From positions 1 to 64,000 of the forward strand of contig ARYC01017701.1 in assembly GCA_000711775.1 (NCBI GenBank): a stretch of 64,000 bases of DNA. The letters are read 5' to 3'. The DNA comes from Oxytricha trifallax. Its lineage: Eukaryota; Ciliophora; Spirotrichea; Sporadotrichida; Oxytrichidae. Below are positions 1 to 11,398 of this stretch, piece by piece (the first letter of the stretch is position 1; every line of letters begins with the position of its first letter). The notes under the pieces are model-generated. The model saw nothing but the letters and a program-made list of their open reading frames with translations. It was not told the DNA's origin and did no database searches. Both the position numbers and the translations under genes were made by a program.

Positions 1-497
1 AATAAATAAATAATCTACAATTTATACACGCTATTTTATTACTAATTCTATTTAAATATATTAAAATGGCACTTATCTCGAAGTCAATGAAATTTTGAGA
101 TACGTGCCAAATAAATCTAATTAATCAATTATGTTCAAATTTAGTCTATAAAATTAAATTATGTTTTAAAATTATTAAAGTTCATAAAATTAACTAAATA
201 GCAATTTATTATTATTTGAATATATTAATTCTTAAAACTAAAGCATTTCAAAATTCTTAGTATAAAATATTTATTTAATTTATCTATTAGGTATAATTAA
301 AAAACTTATCATATGAACTTTAATAATTTTAAAACATAATTTCATTTAATAAACTAAATTTGAACATAAATGATTAATTAGATTTATTTGGCACGTATCT
401 CTAAATTTCATTGACTTCGAGATACGTGCCATTTTAATATATTTAAATAGAATTAGTAATTAAATAGCGTGTATAAATTGTAGATTATTTATTTATT
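1..497. repeat. palindromic MITE-like element (family E1)
   Basis: The first about 135 bases recur as reverse complement at about 350-497, so the whole block folds back on itself. Each arm carries its own inner hairpin, a GGCAC..GTGCC pair around TCAATGAAATTT (67-109 and 390-433). The window begins inside or exactly at the element, so the outer end and any target duplication cannot be seen. No coding potential is visible. The inner motif recurs in the element at 6535-6790, suggesting one family. Such palindromes in hypotrich germline DNA are usually IES-associated non-autonomous elements; that role is inferred. Confidence 0.75.
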
Positions 498-718
498 TCA
501 GGAAATTGTAACAATTTTTATCAATTGACAAATTAATGAATTTATAACAAAAAAATCAATTTAAATTTTAAACTAGAAATTTTAACTTTACAGAAAGAAA
601 AGACAACTATATTTACATAATTATAAATTCAAGGTTGAAATATTTAATCCTACTAATTAAAATAAGAATTATACTTTTATAATTAAATTTATTCCATTTT
701 CTTTCAACTATAACCTAA

Positions 719-1809
719 CAATATAATGAAGCAATTATTCTAGTAGAAGGATGGCTATAAAAGTATAGAGATTTATGCGGAGATTCTCATGAAATAACTC
801 TCCGATTATATGGATTTCTGGGAGAACTTTTATTAGAAAGAAAAACAAATGAACAAGAGCAAATTTTAAATAATATTTTTTATTTGATATTAATATTTTA
901 TCATAAAGCTTTATTTATAGTAATTTAAATTAACAGATTGTATTAAGTATTAATTAATTATCTAACTTAGGCTAATGTTAATTTAAATTTGGGGTTCTAA
1001 TTCAAGGAATAAATTATCTTACCAAGTACTCAAAAATTAACATACACACTTATACACATTTCTTAATGTTTTTAGAAAATCATAACATGGATTTTTAAAA
1101 TTTTGTGATGCATTAATATTTATTTAAATGCTTTAATTATTTATAAGTTTATATGGTAGATACAATAAGAAACCACTTACCACCATATTTTTCAGTGAGA
1201 CATTTTAATTAAGAAATCCTAAGTAACATTTACTCATCTGTTTTCTTAGGGACATTTGAAGAGGAAGCAGTCATTAATAGTATCAAGTACATATATTAAG
1301 AAATGGGATGTCTGTTTATTATTTATAAAAAATTTTAATAATTATAAAATTGAGTAATATCAATCATTTTATATTATTAAGAGTGCAAATATTTTTTTTA
1401 AAGTATGCTTGCTAAGTTTGTTATTAAATTTTTAGATTTAGAATATTTATTAATTTTTTAATTACAAACAAAGCCTGTCCCAAATTAAGAAATGATTAAT
1501 GATTAAGAAAGAGATCATGGAAGTGATCGTAATTTAGAAATTGTTGAGCATTAAATTTATACAATTAAATATAATAAACTTAAATATGATCTAAATATAG
1601 AATTCTTAAAATCTCAAAGTATGTACGAGCTTCTACTTAGGTATCTAAAATCAATCGATATAGAGGATGATTCTTTGAAATTTACTCAATAAACGCATTT
1701 ATTAGAAATTAATGAGAAGAGTGGTAGCCAGCCAAAAAAGGAGAAAACACTTAAAAAATCAATTATAAGTGCCCATAAAAAGATCATGGATTTTAAACAA
1801 AAATAATGA
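719..1809 (+). CDS. 3' blocks of kinase/TPR-like gene, copy A
   Basis: Four blocks read well in the ciliate code: about 719-876 (contains EAIILVEGWLQKYRDLCGD), 990-1098 (QGINYLTKYSKINIHTY), 1153-1330 (MVDTIRNHLPPYF) and 1467-1809, which ends in TAA TGA (Gln, stop). Each has a counterpart in the same order at 34.4-37.9 kb (copy B), at roughly half or more identical residues by eye. Conserved blocks separated by non-matching AT-rich gaps support an MDS/IES reading. The sequence is helical and repeat-like, resembling TPR proteins, but no clean TPR consensus is visible. The 5' part would lie left of the window. Function unknown; a C-terminal region behind a kinase is inferred from copy B. Confidence 0.7.
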
Positions 1810-2009
1810 ATATTGATTATTAGTTACTATTAAAATGATTTTAAGAATTTAACTTTTTCATTAAATAATGATCTGTAAATGTATATAAATTTAATTATTT
1901 GGTTTATAAGATATAATATGATAAATAATAAGTAAAATATAAGATATTAAGAATATAGTCGACATTAATAGGAATACTTGTATAATAAAATAGAAATTGA
2001 ATATTTCAA

Positions 2010-2150
2010 ACAGCTTTGTCATATTTCCATTCACCCTAATAAATACCTCCTTCAGCATGTCAAAATTATATTTAGTGTCTCATGAGCTCTGTCTGAGAAG
2101 TCTCCTTCCAAGTCTACAGCTACTCAAACCAACTAGGATCCCTAAAAATA
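2010..2150 (-). CDS. possible MORN-like coding fragment
   Basis: On the minus strand, 2056-2012 reads EGGIYQGEWKYDKA, which resembles one MORN repeat (YxGEWxxxK). A neighbouring open stretch at 2150-2070 reads DPSWFEQLQTWKETSQTELM in another frame. The two do not join in one frame, so this could be two MDS pieces, a decayed gene or chance. A plus-strand 93-codon standard-code frame over the same place is leucine- and isoleucine-rich, as AT-rich noncoding DNA tends to be, and is not preferred. Confidence 0.25.
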
Positions 2151-2614
2151 AAAAGAATTTTTTAGTAATCACCATCATATCATCTCTATTGAAAGTATTC
2201 TTGTTAATCTTCATTGTATTCTTAATATCTTCTATTTTTTTAATTATTAATCATAAATATATTCAATTACTTTTCTAAATATATTTTTATAAAATTATAA
2301 TTTTTTAAATGTTACTAATATTTGGTTTTTAATAATAAATCATTTTACTATTATAACTTAACTTAATTTAAAAATCTTTCATAAATATTCAGCTAACATT
2401 TCCATTTTACAAAATTATGACTTTAAATGAATCCATATAATTTCATAATTAAATAGGTAAGAATTTATATATAATATTTGTTGTTTTTTATCATAGAATT
2501 ACAAATGCATAAATGGAAATATTCATTAATAAAATTTTATATAAATATTTATTACTTTTCAGGCTTTTTATTAAAAAAATAGAGTAATTTAAAATCTACC
2601 AAAGAAATGATATT

Positions 2615-2960
2615 GGAATATAATTTGGGGGGAAAGTTGCCTGCCCCATTACATTAAATTGTGTATTTTATCAATTCCCAAAAATCTCTCTATCATACTT
2701 TATGAAAGAATTTAAATATCGAATAACCTTCTTATCTTAATAAAGATTATAAATATCTTCATTCAATTTAATTTAATATTAAATTAATTCTTTGGTCTTG
2801 TATAATTTCTAATTTTTAATTTTAAACTCGGAAAATATTTGTGAAATAAATTGTTTAATATTTGAGCAGGACAAGGATTTTTAAGTGATTTATATTTTTC
2901 TTCTATGTTTTTACATTAAAATATATTTTGTTGTTTGGGGCAGGATACTTTACTCCTCTT
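2615..2960. repeat. short inverted pair of GC-rich clusters
   Basis: A G-rich cluster at 2617-2645 (GGGGGGAAAGTTGCCTGCCC) is matched in inverted form at 2935-2960 (GGGGCAGGATACTTTACTCC). Between them is AT-rich sequence with no convincing coding frame. The same kind of inverted cluster pair occurs at 20470-20850, suggesting a small repeat family. The arms are short and imperfect. Confidence 0.4.
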
Positions 2961-3194
2961 TTTAATTTATATTTTTTATAAAGTAGGAAATAAATTATTA
3001 ATACAAACTACATTTTTAAGTTTGGCTTGTGCGAATAAATAAAAATTAATTATTGATAAAATACAAATCGAAAAGTGAAAGATAAAAATTTAATAAATAA
3101 AATCATTGGAGATATTATTTTTAGATACAAACTATTATTAATTTTCATTAATTAAAATTTTTTGTCAAGGAAAAGGCAATTTTATTGTTGATTT

Positions 3195-3828
3195 ATTATT
3201 TTGGCTATGAGGTAGTATCCTCCACCCCCTAAGGTATACTTTTTTTTCATAGTCGGATAGAGTTTTTGACGCTGAGTAATAGTAGCAGATGAACATGGAA
3301 TGTGCGAGCAATAGTTTTCGGGCTATGGCTTCATCAAAGTCACTTTTATATATAAAAATCCTTATAAATTTTACAAAAATTTTCAAACTTTTTACAAAAT
3401 TTAAGTTCTCTAAAATTAATCATTTTAGTAGTTTTTAATTATATTAACAAAATATATCTAATATATCATAATTTTATAAAGTGAACTTTTATAGTCTATA
3501 TAAAAATCTTAAATGAAAGTTAAAATGATTTTTAAATCACTTTATAAAATTATAATAAATTAGATATAATTTGTTAATATAGTTAAAAAATGCCAAAATC
3601 ATTAATTTTAGAGAAAATAAATTTGTGAAAAATTTGAAAATTTTTGAAAAATTTATAATGATTTTTATATATAAAAAGTGACTTTGATGAGGCCATAGCT
3701 CCAAAACTATTGCTCGCACATTCCATGTTCATCTGCAACTATTACTCAGCGTCAAAAACTCTATCCGACTATGAAAAAAAAGTATACCTTAGGGGGTGGA
3801 GGATACTACCTCATAGCCATTATTTTTT
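3195..3828. repeat. palindromic element with long arms (family E3)
   Basis: The left arm (about 3195-3455) and right arm (about 3560-3828) are inverted copies. The tips carry GGCTATGAGGTAGTATCCTC and the middle of each arm carries GACGCTGAGTAATAGT. The centre is AT-rich. Small frames on either strand mirror each other across the palindrome and are not counted as genes. A related but diverged palindrome lies at 25868-26446 and shares the GAC.CTGAGTAA core. Confidence 0.8.
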
Positions 3829-4624
3829 ATGACCATTATATATAACAAGCCAGAAATGTATTAATATATTTAGCTCTATTAAAAAATAAATACGGTTTTT
3901 GACAACTTCAAAGTCATTAAGCAATATAATAGAAATTAAGTTTTAGAGATATCTTCAATAAAATAGTATCGATTATATTAACCTATTGGATTTTAAAAAT
4001 GGAAAATTAAAACTCAAGAAAGTAAGTTTGCACATTTAGTATATAAAACTCATATTATATTTGAATCTAAAATTTAAAAATATGATCAATTATCTTAATT
4101 AGTCTCTAAGAAATTTAAATTGATAAATTTTATTTTGAACAATTCTAGCTTTAATATTTTTTAATTTTATAGTTTAATAATATAGTGATGAAATATAATT
4201 GTAACTATAAGATAATCTTATTTAGGCATAAGATTTAAATATAATAATTAAACTATTTTTATTAAGTATTGAATATTTCAATATTAATTATCAATATCTA
4301 AATATTATTTTAAAAACTATAATAAATTATAGAAAATATAAAATAAAAAGATTATGCAAAATCTTTTTTTTTTCTTTGAATTTTTTAAGAATCAAGTATT
4401 AAATTATGATTAGAAATTCGAAACTATATTGAGAGTTCAATAAATTATTACATATCTCAGACTAGGGTTGATCGATACTTGAATAAGTGTCAATACAAAA
4501 ACCAAGTGATCCTCTTATTTTTATTTCAAATTTCTTGGTAGTGTCAGCTGTATAAATTAAATACCAATTCAAATTTAAATGGGCTTAATACACTTAATTC
4601 TCAAGATTATGAAAACATTATGTA

Positions 4625-5405
4625 GTCTTAAAAAAGCAGCCGAAGCATAATAACTTATTCATTCGTAGTCAAACAATAGAACAGATCAAATTGCTTAGAT
4701 TTACTGCTTATACTAAGGTATAGCACAACTTTAAATTTAGATTAAGTCAAACCAATACTGAAGTCTGCAGATATAGCAAAGCTATTACAAAATTTCTCCT
4801 ATTCTAGGCTTCTCTACATTCTAGCTGTATAGTGTTTTCAATTCACCCTCTTGCAAACATCCAGCAAGAATATAAAAGTTCACTTGAGTTTCTTTTGATT
4901 ACCTCTACAATCACCAGATGCATTATTTGTATATAGATTTAATGGACTTAATTAAGAGTAGCTGCAAGAGAGTGAACATAGATAAAACAACAGTTTGTGC
5001 TAAAGAAGAAAAAAAGAATATTTATAAATAAGTTTTAGATTTAAATGAATGAATAAGTTCACATAGCAAATTAACCCAAAAAGCGATTTCCTTCTATTCT
5101 TCTTTTGCCTTGCTTAGCCCTATATTTCTTCTCGTAGTCTAGCATGTCATTTCATCTGGTTAATAAACACCTTCATAAAGTTTCTTGCACTATGTAAAAA
5201 CTTGCGACCCCCCTCTCTAGAAAACATAACTCTTTCATCAAGAATATACCGGTTCCAGATCTCGCCTTTAGTATGCTTTAATCTTTTAATATCTTAGAAA
5301 TAGAGTTGCGTTTCTTTTGAGCTTCTTTAATGATCTCCCTGAGATATAACTCTCTTAAAGTGCCAAGAACACCAAAGAAGAAGCTCATTTCCGGAAGCTC
5401 ATAGT
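4625..5405. mobile_element. decayed, internally deleted TBE remnant
   Basis: Plus-strand 4690-4790 matches the N-terminal transposase region of the full TBEs (block around KLRYG, then QVNP). About 4920-5055 matches its C-terminus (LMDLIKSSCKRVN.., then IYKQVLDLNE and TGA). The middle with the first catalytic Asp and most of the DDE core is missing. Minus-strand 5405-5065 matches the smaller TBE gene, including FFFGVLGTLRELYLREIIKEA. The gene order (transposase plus, small ORF minus) equals that of the TBE at 38846-42876, so the remnant has the same orientation. No telomere-like tips remain. This is an old, dead copy. Confidence 0.75.
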
Positions 5406-6125
5406 GAGCAATTAATTGTAATAAATAATACAAAGAATCTTGAGTGTTTATAGAAAATAATTTATAAATTCTATTTAGAATTTATTAAAACGTGTTTGGT
5501 AATTAAGCAATTTAACATATCAACCTAAATTAATATAATAACGAATATAGACTATTAAAATTAATTTTGACTTATTCTTTTATAATCAAAGAGCAATAAT
5601 GTTTTGTAATTAAACGTTAATTTAAAATATTGAAATAGTTGTAGTATAATTAATTGTAGTTACTTAAAAAATAACATTTTCACTTATAAAAATTAATTAA
5701 ATATGTCAAAAATACTAATATGTTTTTTTATAAACTGTATGTTCAGTTCTCAACCAAAATGATATTGAATGATTCTTAAACATTGCTATTAAATATTTAT
5801 AAAATTCTCTAGCAATACATTAATTTATACATATTATGATGAGAGATATGTTATAAGTCGAAGGAAATTCGAAAAAATAATTGAATATTAAAAACAGAAA
5901 AAAAAGTTTTACTTGATAGGAAAATATAAAATTTAATTAATTCTAAATATGGGTTCGTGTATGAAAAAGTAGAGCATCACAAAAGTATTATATAATTAAT
6001 TAATTTTAAAATTAAAATTAAATTAAAAGAAAATATTTATAGTTCCAACTTATAATAATATAATAAAAATATTTCTTCTTCATTTAAATCTACAATCCAG
6101 TTAATCAAGTTGGAATAGAGCAAAA
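5406..6125. other. AT-rich stretch without recognised gene
   Basis: No reading frame in the ciliate code looks protein-like, and no repeat arms were found by eye. It is probably IES or intergenic germline DNA between the TBE remnant and the palindrome at 6126. Confidence 0.5.
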
Positions 6126-6525
6126 TATTGTAGGAATACATTTGATTTTATAAAAACAAATAATAATTAATCAATAAATATTTTAAATTCGTGGCAGTTA
6201 ACTTTTTGAAACCTAGACAATATGGTACTTGTTCAATAGCGAATACAAAACTAGCTGGACTTTACAATTGGCGGTACCCCTCTATCGCACCGACTTTAAT
6301 TTTGGGTGATTTGTTTAGTTAATTTTTTTTTCTAAATTAAACTCAAGTTATCTCACTTCATGGATGCGATAGAGGGGTACCGCCAATAGTAAAGTCCAGC
6401 TAATTTTGAATTATCTATCGAACAAGTACCATATTGTCAAGGTTTCCAGAAAGTTAACTGCCACGAATTATAATAATTTTAATTTATTTTTAATAATTTC
6501 CAAAATCAAATGTATTCCTACAATA
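6126..6525. repeat. palindromic MITE, family alpha
   Basis: The tips are TATTGTAGGAATACATTTGA at the left and its inverse at the right. Inside each arm lie CGTGGCAGTTAACTTT, ACTAGCTGGACTTTAC and GGCGGTACCCCTCTATCGC, all mirrored around a centre near 6320. Other copies of this family are at 9704-10069, 54638-55056 and, split, at 43520-46522. No coding content; a transposase would have to come from elsewhere. Confidence 0.88.
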
Positions 6526-6534
6526 GTTTAATTT

Positions 6535-6790
6535 AGTAAAATATGTGTGGATTGCCAAAAATAAGAATTTATAATCAATAATATATGAATGCTAATATAT
6601 TTTAATTTATATAAATATACCTTATATTGGCTCTTATCTAAAAATCAATGAAATTTACAGGGTCTAGTCAATTTCATTGATTTTTAGATAAGTGCCAATA
6701 TAAGGTATATTAATATAAATTAAAATATATTAGCATTCATATATTATTGATTATTAATTCTTATTTTTGGCAATCCACACATATTTTACT
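6535..6790. repeat. palindromic MITE with near-perfect arms (E1-related)
   Basis: AGTAAAATATGTGTGGATTG at the left tip is mirrored at 6771-6790. The arms of about 119 bases differ at only a few places and flank a 10-20 base loop near 6663. The inner motif with TCAATGAAATTT and a GGC.CTTATCT box is shared with the element at 1-497. It starts only about 10 bases after the alpha MITE, so two MITEs lie side by side. Confidence 0.85.
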
Positions 6791-7051
6791 TATTCTAGGA
6801 AAATTTACATACTATATTTAGAGATCCATCTGGTTTAAAATAATAAAAGTGAATATAAAATTTCGAGTTTTTAATGAAGAAGATAAATCTTCAGCAAAAA
6901 TATCATATTTTCCCAATTATTTTTCTTGATAGCTATAGCTTACTCAAATAATTTATTTGATCAAACTAATCAAATTTTGAATAAACAACGGCCTTTTAAG
7001 AAATCAAATTTAAATATTTACCATTTATTTAATTTTATAATTTACATTTTA

Positions 7052-7240
7052 AACAAGAATGATTAAGCAGCAGTGACATTTTATAATATTTAAGAAGCAA
7101 CATTATCTTTATGTAAAAATGATGCAGTCACAATCTTAAACCAAATAAAAGAAACAATTTTACTTTAATTTTTAAATGATGAAAATTGTTTTAGGATTTT
7201 TACAATGATTGAGTATTGTTAAATTAAGTTATTAATAATT
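7052..7240 (+). CDS. coding block, unknown helical protein
   Basis: In the ciliate code this stretch reads without TGA through AAVTFYNIQEATLSLCKNDA and ILNQIKETILLQFLNDENC. It has an amphipathic helical pattern and a residue mix unlike AT-rich noncoding DNA. There is no start or stop inside, as expected for an internal MDS. The style recalls the helical blocks of copies A and B, but no direct alignment was found. Possibly part of a third related gene; function unknown. Confidence 0.55.
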
Positions 7241-7929
7241 TTGTATTTATATTTTCGGGGTGAGAGTAGAAGTTTGTTCTCCCTTTGCAGTTTCAAGGCC
7301 TCCCTCCAACCTAGGTTTTCTGGCTACCTAACTGTCAAATTTACATTATTTGGTAATAAAATATTAGAAAAATATTGATCACTAAAAAATAAAATATATT
7401 AAACAACATTTTATATTATTTTTTCTGGTTTATATTTATTCTTCGTCTAATTATACAAAAGACAATTAAAATTAATTTTTTTATATAAATATGATTTTCA
7501 TTAAAATTTGAAATCTTTAGCATGGTAGTAAAGTTATTGGATGATAAATTATAAATATTTTATATCATAAATTGATATTAAATATTTTGAGAAATAAATA
7601 TAAAATATTTTATCTATAGTGTAGGAACCATCTTCCCTTAGACATATAATCTTTTGGGGTAGGAAACCCCCTCCCATATTTTAAATTAAGAAGATGAAAA
7701 AAGTGAAGATGATTTTTGTGAGCCAACTGAGATGCTTAATTTTTAAAATTAATATTAGTTCTATATCAATATTAATTTATTTTATTAGATGCCCTTAGTA
7801 CATTAAAATGCAAATATTACTAAAAATAAATACATAACTTCAAATAACTAAGCATTCATTACTACAACTTATGATCAAAATACCAAATTTAATTTTGAAT
7901 TATTCATTAAATGTTCACAAATCTAATAT

Positions 7930-8757
7930 AAATATTTGTTCTCACCAAGGTACCCCCACTCCTAAACCGAGATATCCCCTACCTCGAATAAGAAGTCCCC
8001 CTAAATATCACATTTTTATGAAAAATCTCATTCTCAAGGACTGTATTGGCTTCCTTCATGAATTCTCAATCTCGTTGCAATATTTATTTATATTTATAAA
8101 ATGACATAAATTTTTCAAAATTTTAATTTTTATTTTAATTGTTAATTTGATTTTACTTTAAACTTCGACAACTTGCACTACGCCCACCGACTTTTTGAGA
8201 GATATACTCCCTGAGGAAAATATATTTAAAATGAGACAATACGTAAATTGATTTTAATATTATTTCTATTTGTTATATTTAAACAAAATAATATCAATTT
8301 ACTTATAAAAATCTTATTCATTTATATTTTATGATTATATGATTATTAATCTTGAAAGAATAATTTTTGAATAATTTTCTCGGTTAATTTTTATTTAAAA
8401 ATCGAATGGAGATGATTTAGGTTGAAAACAATATTGTATTTTTTATAAATAACAATATCTGTAAGAGATCTTTTGTTGTTATTAAGTAATGTTGTCTCAT
8501 TTAAATATATTTTCCTATGGGAATATATCTCTCAAAAAGGCGGTGGATGCAGTGCAAGTTGACGAAAGTTTAAAGTAACATCAAAATAACAATTAAAATA
8601 AAAATAATAATTTTGAAAATTATGTCATTTTATATAAAAAATATTTCAACGAAAGTTGGTCCTTGAGAATGTGATTTTTCATACAAATTGGGGTATTTTA
8701 GGGGGACTATATTTTGAGTTAGGGGTGATCTCAGTTTATGGGTAAATAAATATTATT
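7930..8757. repeat. long palindromic element
   Basis: Left arm about 7930-8240 and right arm about 8480-8757 are inverted copies. Landmarks include GTCCCCCTAAA at left against TTTTAGGGGGAC at right, CTCAAGGA against TCCTTGAG, and the pair TTTTTGAGAGATATA / TATATCTCTCAAAAA near the inner ends. A 77-codon frame at 7871 lies in the left arm and is regarded as a by-product. No gene recognised. Confidence 0.82.
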
Positions 8758-9409
8758 TATTATTGTCAAGATATAGAGAAAAAATTCATGTAAATATGTG
8801 AAAGTATGGGAGAGGGTGTTAACTGGATTAAAGTTATGTGTTCATTCTGAGAGGAAGTTTTTGCTAAAAAAATAGCTTCCTGCTTCCATTTGTAGTTTCC
8901 TGCCTCATACAATAAAATATGTAAGTTTTATAAATTTATATAGATAATTATTATCAATTAATTTTAATGTAAATCACATTAACTAGTTATAAAAATAATT
9001 AGCTTAACATTTTTTATATAAAATTTTACAAAATACTTATTAAATTATTGAATTATATTTATTAAAATAAGTTGTTTAATATCAGGCAATCCTAATCAAA
9101 ATTTGTATTTTATTTTTCAAAATTATACTACCATTAGTTGTAAAATTGATGTTGGAGGGGAACCCCGCCCCAAATTTGTTTACTATTTGATTTAGTTTAG
9201 TTAGCTACCTAAAATGATATATAATATAATAAGTTTATATTTTATTAATATAGATAAAATAATCGTCAAATCAACTTACTCATATTAAGTAGTTTCCAAT
9301 TTTATTAGGTAAAGCAATGACATATAATCAATAATGATGATATTATTTATTTGTGGGATACCTGTATCCCTCCCACTATTTTTTAAATGCAAAGATTCGA
9401 ACAATAAAC
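8758..9409. other. AT-rich stretch with scattered GC clusters, no gene
   Basis: It contains G- or C-rich patches (about 8810, 8870, 9150, 9355) resembling the GC clusters of the short inverted pairs elsewhere in the window. No protein-like frame was found. Confidence 0.4.
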
Positions 9410-9590
9410 CAACCAAATTTGTGAAAAACATCACTAAAATAATAACTAAAAATGTTAAAGGAAACGCTCTTAGAAAATTATTAATTTTATGATAAAATAA
9501 TAATTTTTCAAAAGACATTTTACCTTAGAGCGTTTCCTATACCATTTATAGTTATTATTTTAGTGATATTTTTCACAAATTTGGCAGGTG
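9410..9590. repeat. small palindrome
   Basis: The left arm about 9412-9472 and right arm about 9525-9588 are inverted copies; AAAGGAAACGCTCT is mirrored by AGAGCGTTTCCT. The 77-codon minus-strand hydrophobic frame at 9285-9518 covers one arm and is not regarded as a gene. Confidence 0.65.
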
Positions 9591-9703
9591 AGATAATTAT
9601 TGTTATACTATTAGCATTAAAAATAATGTTAGGGAGGATTAATATAGAAGTACAAACCAATTATCTAAATTGAAAAATTTTCAACTAGTCTTAAAAATTT
9701 CTA

Positions 9704-10069
9704 TAATTGTAGGAATATATTTGAATTTGGAAAATCAATTTAAATTAATAATTATAATTCGTGGCAGTTACCCATTGATGAATATGTTCTTTTTGATGTT
9801 TTGTTTTTTTGTGTACCCTTATTATCCCAGAAGAGAGATGACTCGATTTGAATTTTTAAATTAAAATTAACCAAAAAAATCAACCAAAATTAAATTCATC
9901 TTATTTCGTCTCAGGGATGTAATAGAAGTTAATAAAGTCCAGCTAATTTTGAACTCCCAATTAAATAAAAGCAAGATCGTTTAAATTGGCCAACTTTAAC
10001 TTTCACCATTTTAATTATTGATATATTAATTATTATTTGTTTTCCAAATACAAATGTATTCTTAAAATA
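9704..10069. repeat. degenerate palindromic MITE, family alpha
   Basis: The left tip ATTGTAGGAATATATTTGAA and CGTGGCAGTTA correspond to the family consensus. The right half has AAAGTCCAGCTAATTTTGAA, TTGGCCAACTTTAACT and CAAATGTATTCTTAA. The arms are more diverged than at 6126 or 54638, so this copy is older. The 64-codon frame inside is not a gene. Confidence 0.75.
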
Positions 10070-10141
10070 TTAAATTATATAAAGGAAATATTAAATTAAA
10101 TTATTGTAGATTTTAATCAAAACAATTAATAAACTCCATTG

Positions 10142-10780
10142 ACTGTGAAGGATTTACAATAAAATTACGTACTTTCTGAGGATGGTAAAGCACTTTATTT
10201 AAAGGGTATTGCAGAATTTTATCAATCTGACTTCAAAGATAATAATCACATAATGATTAAGAGATGGGATACTCCTTTACAGTTCTGAAAATATTTTTAA
10301 TTGGCGATATTGAAAATTAAATTTATATATTTATAGATTTTAGAACCATGAATTTGGAATCCCAAATCTGTGAGGGTTTAATATAAATATTAAAATAAAA
10401 TTTGATTAAAAATGATCAACATTTTTTGTTCATGGTATATTTAGAATATAAAATGTTTATTAATTAAATAGAACTCTGGGATTCATATTGTATTTTTGAA
10501 GGATCATCATGTGCTTTTATGATATATAGTAATTTTAATTTAATCTTTTAAACTAAGTCTCATTTGTTTTTTACTTCATCCAGTGATGATTTTTTTTTCT
10601 TTTCTGTTTTTCATGGTCTACTCTAATAATTTTTACTAAAGCTAATTGACCTGAAGATTCTATTTAAATAAATGGTTTTAGACAATATTTGAAAGGCAGA
10701 AGCTCCCTGAATTATATGACGATAAGAGAGAGAATCTGCTTGCTATAATTAACTATTTAAGAATGGGAAATTGCTTTTGA
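10142..10780 (+). CDS. two coding blocks of an unknown gene (3' end)
   Basis: Block one (10142-10288) reads VLSEDGKALYLKGIAEFYQS then NHIMIKRWDTPLQF before TGA. Block two (10676-10780) reads ERQKLPELYDDKRENLLAII and ends MGNCF with TGA. The sequence between (10289-10675) is AT-rich and probably an IES. Block two may be the natural 3' end. The protein is hydrophilic and unrecognised. Joining the two blocks into one gene is inference. Confidence 0.5.
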
Positions 10781-11043
10781 TTCTTCTATATATTGCCATT
10801 TTTACTGCGTGCACTTTGGCATTTGTATGACAGATAAATTTAAATTTTAATCTTGACTTCAGATGTATCTGTAAAGATTTAAGAAATATATTTCCCTTTT
10901 TAATAAATAATAAATTATATATATATTTATATATTACTGCTATAAAATATTAATTTAACATTGATTTAGTGTTGTCATATTAGATTGGTGCTTATTAGAT
11001 ATTGGAATTTTACCTGAATCTGGTTGATAAAAATTATTAATTT

Positions 11044-11255
11044 AATATATTAAGATGGGAAAATTGCAAGAATATAATTCAAATTTAAATATAAAATTAA
11101 AAACTACCTCTAATTTGCAATGCGTTTAAATATAAATGATATGTGTATCAAAATGTCTGTATTAAATGGCTGTTACTATGCAACAACTTCAATATAAAAT
11201 TGGAAAGTTCGAATTCTGCTTTTGAATTTCTTTTATTTTTGTTTCAATGTAAATT
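11044..11255. repeat. left arm of a palindrome split by a TBE
   Basis: This stretch is an inverted copy of 19757-19911. Shared landmarks, each seen in inverse on the right, are GGGAAAATTGCAAGAATATA, the CAACTTCAA box, TTGGAAAG and GCTTTTGAATT, running up to the TBE tip. The outer TBE therefore landed near the centre of an older palindromic element. Confidence 0.8.
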
Positions 11256-11398
11256 CAAAACCCCAAAACCCCTTAGTGAGGTTTATAAGTGCTTTGATTT
11301 GTAGGGAATTTGTTAAGGGTGGGGTTATCAATAGGTTTTAATGTGAAATTTATAGTAAGTGTATTTAATGAGTATTGGTGTACTTAATTCAAACAAAT

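Noticed and set aside
2000-2278. Plus-strand 93-codon hydrophobic frame
   Set aside because: Rich in Ile, Leu, Phe and Lys as expected for AT-rich noncoding DNA. The opposite strand shows a more specific (MORN-like) stretch.
11256-11272. C4A4 repeats as a chromosome end (telomere) within the contig
   Set aside because: Each tract is only 16-17 bases, is paired with an inverted one about 4 kb away, and bounds TBE genes with ANT duplications. They are transposon tips.
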